Below, in pieces: positions 35,700 through 42,212 of a stretch of DNA of 64,000 bases (the first letter of the stretch is position 1; each line of letters starts with the position of its first letter). A program made the translations under genes and the position numbers. The notes under the pieces were generated by a model that was not told where the DNA came from, ran no database searches, and worked only from the letters and a program-made list of their open reading frames with translations. Origin of the DNA: Intestinibacter sp034113885. Its GTDB lineage: Bacteria; Bacillota; Clostridia; Peptostreptococcales; Peptostreptococcaceae. The stretch lies in contig NZ_JAXEWM010000162.1 in NCBI RefSeq assembly GCF_034113885.1, forward strand, positions 33,012 to 97,011, written 5' to 3'.

Positions 35700-36842
35700 T
35701 TAAAATCTTCTAGCACCAAGTAACACTCTACCGTAATAGCCTTCTAAGCTAGATAATTTGACTTTATCTGGATTTGATGCACTTCCACTCGCATGTATAA
35801 ACATATTGTTTCCAACGTAAATTCCTACGTGACTTGTTTTTCCTGTACCAGTTGTCGCAAAATACAATAAATCTCCTGGTAAATAATTTCCTCTAGATAT
35901 AAATGTACCTATTTCAGCTTGCTGATAAGAAACCCTCGGAATAGATTTACCCTCTGCATGTAAATACACATATCTAGTAAATCCCGAACAGTCAAAATAA
36001 TTAGGACCATTTCCACCCCAGGCATATGGAGTTCCAAGAAGTGAATACGCTAAGTTTACTACGGCTGATCTATAACTAGTAGAATTATTTCCACTTCCAC
36101 CAGTATTTGTTACATCTTCTGTAGTTATCTTTATATAATCGTCCTTTACCCATCCAGTAATTCCATTACTCAAGCTTACCTTGTACCATCCATTTGATTT
36201 ATCGATTAATTTTACTACTTGTCCATAAGTTAGTTTAGTCTTTATGCTGTAGCTAGTAGATGGTCCACTTCTAACATTTAAGTTAGCATAACATGTTACT
36301 TTTCCATTGCATGAATTAAATTCATTTGATGTATTATTATTGTTATTATTAGTTTCACTATTTTTACCAAAATCTATATATTTTTGATAAATCCATCCAG
36401 TAGTACCATTGCTCAATTTTACATTGCACCATCCACCTGATTTATTTAATAGAGTTACCTTTGTACCATATGAGGCGACAGTTTTTACAGAATACTGATT
36501 TCCAGCTCCACTTCTGACATTCACATAGCTAACATTGACAACCCCTGTATCATATGTAGTTGAATTATCAGATGTAGAACCTGATTTTTTTATGTAGCTA
36601 GAATAAACCCAGCCTTTTGATCCATTATTTAATTCTACATGAGACCATTGGCCTTGTGTCTCTATTACATTTAGAGAGCTTCCTCTATAAACTACCCCTA
36701 TTTTTGAATAATTTAAACTAGGTCCACTTCTAACGTTCAATGCGCTTACATCTACTACAGCACTAGAATCTGCATAGGATTTATCAGCATTCAAAGACAC
36801 AGCAAAAGCACTTACCCCTAATGCTAAGATTACTTTTTTCAT
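35700..36842 (-). CDS. Secreted peptidoglycan hydrolase: three SH3 domains plus NlpC/P60
   Basis: The 380-residue protein has a signal peptide (about 1-24, cleavage near SYADSS), three bacterial SH3 repeats (about 28-88, 98-158 and 178-240, each with LNVRSGPS or VNVRSGAG and a GWV or GWI turn), and a C-terminal NlpC/P60 domain (about 257-380). The catalytic cysteine is in YFDCSGFTRYVY and the histidine in TSHVGIYVGNN. Such enzymes usually cut the D-Glu-diamino acid bond in stem peptides. Serine/asparagine-rich linkers join the modules. It precedes the SPOR gene, suggesting shared work at the cell wall. Confidence 0.95.
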   Translation of the reverse strand: MKKVILALGVSAFAVSLNADKSYADSSAVVDVSALNVRSGPSLNYSKIGVVYRGSSLNVIETQGQWSHVELNNGSKGWVYSSYIKKSGSTSDNSTTYDTGVVNVSYVNVRSGAGNQYSVKTVASYGTKVTLLNKSGGWCNVKLSNGTTGWIYQKYIDFGKNSETNNNNNNTSNEFNSCNGKVTCYANLNVRSGPSTSYSIKTKLTYGQVVKLIDKSNGWYKVSLSNGITGWVKDDYIKITTEDVTNTGGSGNNSTSYRSAVVNLAYSLLGTPYAWGGNGPNYFDCSGFTRYVYLHAEGKSIPRVSYQQAEIGTFISRGNYLPGDLLYFATTGTGKTSHVGIYVGNNMFIHASGSASNPDKVKLSSLEGYYGRVLLGARRF

Positions 36843-36884
36843 AACGTTATTCCCCCAAATTTACATTCCTAAATATTGTTTAAA

Positions 36885-37262
36885 TTAACCTCTACCAGCT
36901 GGCAATATTTCTATCCAATAGTTGTCTGGGTCATTTATAAAATATATTCCCATATCTTTATTTTCAAAGCAAATACATCCCATTTCTTTATGAAGCTCAT
37001 GAGCTTTATCAAAATCATCGACTTCAAGAGCTAAGTGGAATTCATTATCTCCTAAATTATATGATGGTTTATCCCAATCTCTCAACCAAGTAAGCTCTAA
37101 GCTATGTCTTGTTTTTCCATCTGATAAATAAACTATTATAAAGCTTCCATCTTCAGGAGCTATTCTTCTTGATTCCTTAAGACCTAAAGCCTTTTCGTAA
37201 AATTCTATACTTTTTTCTAAATTTATTACATTAAAATTGTTGTGACAAAATGTAAAATTCAT
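36885..37262 (-). CDS. Glyoxalase/VOC-fold protein, lactoylglutathione lyase-like
   Basis: The 125-residue single-module vicinal-oxygen-chelate protein has NVINLEKSIEFYEKALGL near residue 12 and a second beta-alpha half ending NDPDNYWIEILPAG. Putative metal ligands are His7, the glutamate in HSLELTW, the histidine in NEFHLALEV and the glutamate in YWIEIL, the glyoxalase I pattern. It would detoxify methylglyoxal with a thiol cofactor; Clostridia often lack glutathione, so the true substrate is open. AGGAGGTAAT precedes the ATG. Confidence 0.85.
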   Translation of the reverse strand: MNFTFCHNNFNVINLEKSIEFYEKALGLKESRRIAPEDGSFIIVYLSDGKTRHSLELTWLRDWDKPSYNLGDNEFHLALEVDDFDKAHELHKEMGCICFENKDMGIYFINDPDNYWIEILPAGRG

Positions 37263-37311
37263 AAATTACCTCCTAAATTTTATTTTAAATTTCTCTTTTA
37301 TTATAATATAA

Positions 37312-38073
37312 TTATATGGAAAATTTCGCAACTATTGGATAATGATCTGACATATTTTTTATCAAAACTTCATATGATTCTATTTTTATATTATTAGAAA
37401 CAAACATGTAGTCTATCCTGTCAAGTCCCATCGAAAAAGTTAATATATTAGATTTATTTAGCTCTTCGGCTACATCAACTATAATTTCGTCATTTAATGA
37501 TATATTTCCTTCATTAAAATCCCCTAAAATAATAAAATATTCGTTTTTTAAATTTTTTATGTAGAATCTCAATTCTTCTATTTGCTTTTTTCGTTCTTCA
37601 CAATCTAATCCCAAATGGACATTTATCACATGTACTTTTTTATTTTTTATTTTTACAATAGTATGTAAAAATCCTCTTTGTTCCTTTGTACTAGTTAGAT
37701 AAACGTGTTTTTTATCAATTATTTTATACCTTGAGTAGGTAGCAAGTCCGTAGTTTCCATTATCATTTACGACATTTGCCCCAAAGTGCGAATACATATT
37801 TAATTCTTCTTTTAAACTGCTAACTTGAAATCCTACCTTAGATGATTCATTTACCTCCTGTAAACAAATAATATCTGCCTTGCTCTTTTTAAGAAAATTT
37901 ATCGTATCAAATAATGTTGGAATCATATCCCTGTCAGTTCCACTATGTATATTATAGCTTATTATTTTAATTTCTATTTTATTTAAATTATTATCTTGAA
38001 TAGATATAAAATAACTTGTGGCTAGTATCATAATAACTAGAAATACAAACTTTTTAATATTTATATAAATCAC
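37312..38073 (-). CDS. Membrane-anchored endonuclease/exonuclease/phosphatase-family protein
   Basis: The 253-residue protein has an N-terminal hydrophobic segment (about 9-24) and an EEP fold: ISYNIHSGTDRD near residue 39, ICLQEVNES near 70, VINVHLGLD near 149, ILGDFNEG near 182, and MSDHYPIVAKF at the end. All metal and catalytic positions of the superfamily are present. Members include nucleases, phosphodiesterases and sphingomyelinases; export suggests a phospho- or lipid substrate or extracellular DNA. The start appears to be GTG, with AAAGGGT just before it. Confidence 0.8.
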   Translation of the reverse strand: MIYINIKKFVFLVIMILATSYFISIQDNNLNKIEIKIISYNIHSGTDRDMIPTLFDTINFLKKSKADIICLQEVNESSKVGFQVSSLKEELNMYSHFGANVVNDNGNYGLATYSRYKIIDKKHVYLTSTKEQRGFLHTIVKIKNKKVHVINVHLGLDCEERKKQIEELRFYIKNLKNEYFIILGDFNEGNISLNDEIIVDVAEELNKSNILTFSMGLDRIDYMFVSNNIKIESYEVLIKNMSDHYPIVAKFSI

Positions 38074-38095
38074 ACCCTTTTTGACTTAAAAATTA

Positions 38096-38115
38096 AAGAC
38101 GCTTTTTAGCGCCTT
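38096..38115 (-). terminator. Small hairpin after the hypothetical gene at 38128
   Basis: A seven-position stem with one mismatch (38096-38102 with 38109-38115, GCGTC/GGCGC type) is followed on the minus strand by TTTAATTTTT. It lies 12 bases after the stop codon. Confidence 0.6.
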
Positions 38116-38127
38116 CTTATTTGTATG

Positions 38128-38736
38128 TTATTTATTTTTTCTCAACTTCTCTTTTATTATGTTATTTATTATTTTTTTTCTTATATCTTCTGCTCCTTCA
38201 CCCTCGTCTATATCTACTTCTAAAAGCTTAGCTATGACTTTCATCTCTTCCCTCGTTTTTGACTTATAGCTTTGTATTAATTCACTTTTAACACTTTGAG
38301 GATCTATTATATATTCTCTACCTGTTCTTTTGTAAATTACATGTCTAGTCGAATATAAATTCCTGTTGTCATAAATATGTTTTGATATTATTCTTAAAAT
38401 TTGATTATATGAAAACTTTTTATTTACATTTAAATTAAGGTATCTTGCAAAATTATAAATTTCTTTTTTTGATTTAAAAATTTCTTCTTTTTTTATTAAT
38501 TTTCCTATTGATAAAATATTATCCTTATATGCACCATAAGTTAAAATTTTCAAATATATATCTTCTTTTTTGTCTCTGCTTTTAATTTTTTGTAAATTTT
38601 CATTTATTACTTTATCGACGTTTGCTTCAAAAAATTTTTTTGCACCCCTTTGCGATACATAATTTCCTAAGTCTTCCTGTACCATATCAAGTATCAAATT
38701 TCTAAAATTATCTTTATATGTTCTGTACTCCTCCAT
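38128..38736 (-). CDS. Hypothetical protein with SAP/Rho-N-like helical motifs
   Basis: I do not recognise a family for this 202-residue, very lysine-rich, all-helical protein. Two segments look alike and resemble SAP or Rho-N helix-extended-loop-helix units: EIYNFARYLNLNVNKKFSYN (about residues 90-110) and MKVIAKLLEVDIDEGEGAED (about 165-185), each followed by a basic helix. SAP-type units usually bind nucleic acid, so a DNA or RNA role is possible; this is an inference. No signal peptide or membrane segment is visible. The ribosome binding site is GAGGTGG. It is followed by the EEP-family gene. Confidence 0.7.
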   Translation of the reverse strand: MEEYRTYKDNFRNLILDMVQEDLGNYVSQRGAKKFFEANVDKVINENLQKIKSRDKKEDIYLKILTYGAYKDNILSIGKLIKKEEIFKSKKEIYNFARYLNLNVNKKFSYNQILRIISKHIYDNRNLYSTRHVIYKRTGREYIIDPQSVKSELIQSYKSKTREEMKVIAKLLEVDIDEGEGAEDIRKKIINNIIKEKLRKNK

Positions 38737-38919
38737 GATACCCCACCTCGTTTATTTTATTATATTCATGTAAATATAAAATGTGAGCTTGCTAGTATTT
38801 TTAAAATATTTACTTTAATTATATGATTATTTTAAAAAAATATTAAATAGTATGTATATTTTTTATTAAAGATGTAAATAATGTAAATGTAAAATCAATA
38901 TACTCAATCTCCCCCATTT

Positions 38920-38958
38920 AAGAGATCTCTATTTACTATAAAGTAGAGATCTTTTTTT
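38920..38958 (+). terminator. Plus-strand terminator with no visible gene upstream
   Basis: AGATCTCTATTT pairs with its near-complement (38923-38934 and 38941-38952) and is followed by seven T on the plus strand. On the minus strand the opposite flank has only mixed sequence. No plus-strand open frame with a ribosome binding site lies in the 180 bases before it. Confidence 0.7.
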
Positions 38959-38962
38959 ATAC

Positions 38963-38992
38963 AAAAAACCTGCAAGAATTTTTTCCTGCAGG
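38963..38992 (-). terminator. Terminator of the copZ-like gene
   Basis: CCTGCA (38969-38974) pairs with TGCAGG (38987-38992), with an inner GAA/TTC extension. On the minus strand six T follow (38968-38963). It lies 11 bases after the stop codon. Confidence 0.85.
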
Positions 38993-39003
38993 CTCTTTAT
39001 ATA

Positions 39004-39216
39004 TTATTCTATTCCTTTTAATTCAAATCCTAAATCTTCTATTACAGCTTTTATAGCATCTTCAGTAACTCCGTCAGCTACATCTACTAAAGCATATTTG
39101 CCGTCTAAGCTAACTTCTTTTACTTCTACACCTTCGATATCTTCTGTTAAAGCTGTTTTTACATGATTTACACAGTGATTGCAGCTCATACCTTCAATTA
39201 ATAATTTTTTTTCCAT
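39004..39216 (-). CDS. CopZ-type heavy-metal-associated domain protein (copper chaperone)
   Basis: The 70-residue protein is a single HMA domain with the metal motif GMSCNHCV near residue 9 (CxxC). Such proteins carry Cu(I) to a P-type ATPase; here no copA ATPase or csoR gene is adjacent. The C-terminal DLGFELKGIE is typical. A symmetrical ATACCC/GGGTAT site lies upstream over the -10 box, which suggests copper-responsive repression. The ribosome binding site is GGAGGTGTAATT. Confidence 0.9.
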   Translation of the reverse strand: MEKKLLIEGMSCNHCVNHVKTALTEDIEGVEVKEVSLDGKYALVDVADGVTEDAIKAVIEDLGFELKGIE

Positions 39217-39229
39217 TAATTACACCTCC

Positions 39230-39254
39230 ATATACCCTATATGGGTATATTATA
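39230..39254 (-). promoter_or_regulatory. CsoR-like operator overlapping the copZ promoter
   Basis: ATATACCC and GGGTATAT (39230-39237 and 39243-39250) flank TATAT. The TACCC...GGGTA symmetry resembles CsoR operators of Firmicutes. On the minus strand an extended -10 box TGATATAAT overlaps the upstream arm (TATAAT at 39254-39249). A bound repressor would block the promoter. Confidence 0.65.
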
Positions 39255-39302
39255 TCATATTATCTACAAAAACTCCACCGACAAACGACTTTATCTCAAA
39301 TA

Positions 39303-41054
39303 TTATTTTACTTCTAGAGAATCTATCGATCTATATATATTAAAATCATTAGACTTTAAATTTCCTTCAAGTCTTTTATTTAATACGACATAATCATCTA
39401 ACATACCAAAGCTTATAAATACTGCATTTTCTTTAACATATTTTTGTATATCTTTGTAAATACTTTTTATCTCAGCTTCTGAATTAGCCTCTTTTAGTTT
39501 TTTCAAGTATTTATCTAATTGCTCATCTTGATATCCCAATTCTTCAAGTATATACGTAGCATCAGATACAGCAGGTAATTCACATCCTATTAATGCTAGA
39601 TCGTAATCCTTGCTATCTAAAGCATTTGTCATTTCATCGCTTGTTAAATCTTTTATTTCTGTTTTTATACCTACTGCCTCTAAACTATTACTTATTATAT
39701 TAGCTGCTTTTACTCTCTCACTATTGTCCTTGTTTACTATTATTTTAAATTTGATGTCTTTTAATAAAGCTTTTACTTCAGCAGTTGTAACATCTTTAAA
39801 TGATTTAGTTTCTTCAGTCGTTTCCTTTGAATCCTCAGCATCTTGTTTATCATCAGTTGATTGTTTGTCGCTAGAGCTATTATATTTATTATTGTCAATA
39901 GTAGCATCTTGAGAGTCATCTACTGCATTTGGATCAGTAGTTTTAGACTCTTCTTCTTTCTTTTTAGAATTTTTTTGTTCTTCTAATGATAAAACTGCTT
40001 TTTTAAGATAATTTTGCGCATTATCTGTATTGTATGAAAGAGGTTTTAAATCATTGTCGTAGTATTTTGATGTAGAATTCAGAGGAAAATTAGTCAATTT
40101 AGCTCTATCTGAATATGCATCCTTTATAATTGAGCTTCTATCTATTGAAAATGAAATAGCTTTTCTTATATCTAAATTTTGTAGATATTCATTTTCATAA
40201 TTAAAAAGAACGTAATCGTATTTTCTGCCTTGATATTTCTCTATCTTGAAATTATCGTTATCTGTAAATTTACTTATATTCGCAAGTGAAACATTACTTA
40301 TATCGCTATCTAAAGACAATACCATCTGTACCTGTGATTCAGTGTCCGGCACCAATTTTACATAGATTTCTTTATTGTTACCTTCTTCATTAAAATCGTA
40401 ATAATCTTGATTTGGTTCTAAAATCATAAAATCCCTGTCTTCATAAGTTTTTATTTTATATGCTCCAGAACCTACTAAGTTTTTATTTGGAAGCTCTAAA
40501 TCATCGCTCTTTAATCCACTCAATTTATCCTTTGACACTATAGGGAAAATCAAAGTTTCCAATGAAAAAGCATAATTATCTTTAAATTGAATAGTTAGAC
40601 TTCTGCTTCCACTTACAGTTATACTGCTTATATTTGATACTAAATCATAATATGCACTCTCTTTTTTTGATTTTATTAAATCATATGTATATTTAACATC
40701 ACTAGCTGTCAAGCTCTTTCCATTATGCCATTTTACCCCAGATTTTAAATTTATATCGACGCTTTTATTGTCTGATGAAACGCTGTAAGAATCTACTAAT
40801 TTAGGTTGAAGATCGTAATTTTCATCAAATTCAAATAAGCTATCATATACTAAATTCAAAATATAACTTACTGACTTATCAGTATTTAAAATAGGATTAA
40901 TAGTATCTGGTCTTATCATAGTTAAATTTATATATTCTGAATCATTTGTTATTGTCTTTTCTGATTGGCTCTCCTCTTTTGTATCTGCACTACATCCCAC
41001 AACAAATAACATCGAAGCTAAAATTATACTTATTAATTTTATTATTTTTTTCAT
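39303..41054 (-). CDS. Oligopeptide-type ABC transporter substrate-binding lipoprotein
   Basis: The 583-residue protein has a lipobox (VVGC, cysteine near residue 21) and the SBP_bac_5 fold: NLTMIRPDTINPILN near residue 45, PKLVDSYSVSSDNKSVDINLKSGVKWHNGKSLTASDV (shown here by its core VKWHNGKSLTA near 110), and FNYENEYLQNLDIRKAIS near 275. A low-complexity insert rich in Lys, Glu, Asp and Ser (about 355-420) splits the C-terminal lobe. No permease or ATPase genes are adjacent, so it probably works with a transporter encoded elsewhere, or as a receptor. Peptide specificity is inferred only from the family. Confidence 0.9.
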   Translation of the reverse strand: MKKIIKLISIILASMLFVVGCSADTKEESQSEKTITNDSEYINLTMIRPDTINPILNTDKSVSYILNLVYDSLFEFDENYDLQPKLVDSYSVSSDNKSVDINLKSGVKWHNGKSLTASDVKYTYDLIKSKKESAYYDLVSNISSITVSGSRSLTIQFKDNYAFSLETLIFPIVSKDKLSGLKSDDLELPNKNLVGSGAYKIKTYEDRDFMILEPNQDYYDFNEEGNNKEIYVKLVPDTESQVQMVLSLDSDISNVSLANISKFTDNDNFKIEKYQGRKYDYVLFNYENEYLQNLDIRKAISFSIDRSSIIKDAYSDRAKLTNFPLNSTSKYYDNDLKPLSYNTDNAQNYLKKAVLSLEEQKNSKKKEEESKTTDPNAVDDSQDATIDNNKYNSSSDKQSTDDKQDAEDSKETTEETKSFKDVTTAEVKALLKDIKFKIIVNKDNSERVKAANIISNSLEAVGIKTEIKDLTSDEMTNALDSKDYDLALIGCELPAVSDATYILEELGYQDEQLDKYLKKLKEANSEAEIKSIYKDIQKYVKENAVFISFGMLDDYVVLNKRLEGNLKSNDFNIYRSIDSLEVK

Positions 41055-41068
41055 TTTGTTGTACCTTT

Positions 41069-41608
41069 CTAATTATAAATTTTCTTATACATCTCATAAT
41101 TACGCTTTACCTTATCAAGATAAGTCGATGTCTCTTTAAAAGGAATAGTATGTAAATTTTCTCCATCGTTGCTGTACTTTTGATCAGCTAGCCATTTTTT
41201 GACATTACCAGATCCCCCATTATATGCTGCGATAACTAAGTCTAAATTTCCAAACTCTTTATATAGCCTATTTAAATACCAACATCCTATCCTTATATTG
41301 TCCTGAGGCTTAAAAATATCAGCTTCAGTCATCTCAAGCTCTTCAATTGCCCAATCTCTTGTAGAATCCCCTATTTGCATCAATCCCTTTGCCCCTTTTC
41401 TCGAAACTGCATCTTTATCAAATTTGCTCTCTGTCTTAATTACACTATAGACTAGATTTTCATCTAGGTTGTATTCTTTTGCGTAAAACTCAACGTATTC
41501 TGAATATTTTTTAGGATATATATATTTATATATTTCGTTTCTTTCCATATATAAAGCAAGTCCCAAAACTATTACGATAAATAGAATTAAGATTAATTTT
41601 TTTTTCAC
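41069..41608 (-). CDS. Membrane-anchored SLT-type lytic transglycosylase
   Basis: The 179-residue protein has an N-terminal membrane anchor (about 4-21) and an SLT domain. The catalytic glutamate is in YSVIKTESKFD near residue 60, followed by SRKGAKGLMQIGDSTRDWA and VIAAYNGGSGNVKKWL, the canonical goose-lysozyme-like motifs. It cleaves glycan strands with 1,6-anhydro formation. It lies 11 bases after coaE and 14 bases before the binding-lipoprotein gene, all on one strand. Confidence 0.93.
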   Translation of the reverse strand: MKKKLILILFIVIVLGLALYMERNEIYKYIYPKKYSEYVEFYAKEYNLDENLVYSVIKTESKFDKDAVSRKGAKGLMQIGDSTRDWAIEELEMTEADIFKPQDNIRIGCWYLNRLYKEFGNLDLVIAAYNGGSGNVKKWLADQKYSNDGENLHTIPFKETSTYLDKVKRNYEMYKKIYN

Positions 41609-41619
41609 TCTTATTCTCC

Positions 41620-42204
41620 TTATAAAATTTCTATAAATTCTAAAACTCTTTTTTCTAATTGTTCAAATGAATTTGAATTATCAATAATGTAATCTGCAAA
41701 TTTTGATTTTTCACTTTGACTCATTTGAGAATTTATCCTGCTAATTGCCTCTTCTTCGGTGCAATTATCTCTATTTTTTATTCTCTCAATCTGTATATCT
41801 TCTCTACAAGTTACTAAAACTAGCTTATCTATATAAGGCAGATAATCATCTTCTATCAATAATGCTGCGTCTATTACAACTATTTTTTTACCTTGCTCTT
41901 TATATTTTAAAACTTGTGATAGTATATTTTGTTTTATTTGAGGATGAGTTAAATTATTTAGCTCTATTAACTTTTCATCGTCGTTGAATACAATATTTCC
42001 TAGAGCTTTTCTATTTAAGCTCCCATCCTCGTTTTTTATACTATCTCCAAAAGTCAAAAATACTTTATTAAGTAATTCCTTATCGTCAAATATTTTTCTA
42101 GCTTCTATATCTGCATCTATTACATCTATGCCATTTTGCATAAATATATTAGACACACTGCTCTTTCCACATCCAATATTTCCTGTAAGTCCCAATACTA
42201 ACAT
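41620..42204 (-). CDS. coaE: Dephospho-CoA kinase
   Basis: CoaE phosphorylates dephospho-CoA in the last step of CoA synthesis. The 194-residue P-loop kinase begins LVLGLTGNIGCGKSSVS and has VIDADIEARKIFDD near residue 28, LTHPQIKQ near 81 and IVVIDAALLIEDDY near 105. It follows polA by eight bases, a usual Firmicutes arrangement (polA, then sometimes mutM, then coaE). Confidence 0.97.
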   Translation of the reverse strand: MLVLGLTGNIGCGKSSVSNIFMQNGIDVIDADIEARKIFDDKELLNKVFLTFGDSIKNEDGSLNRKALGNIVFNDDEKLIELNNLTHPQIKQNILSQVLKYKEQGKKIVVIDAALLIEDDYLPYIDKLVLVTCREDIQIERIKNRDNCTEEEAISRINSQMSQSEKSKFADYIIDNSNSFEQLEKRVLEFIEIL

Positions 42205-42212
42205 TTTCTCAC

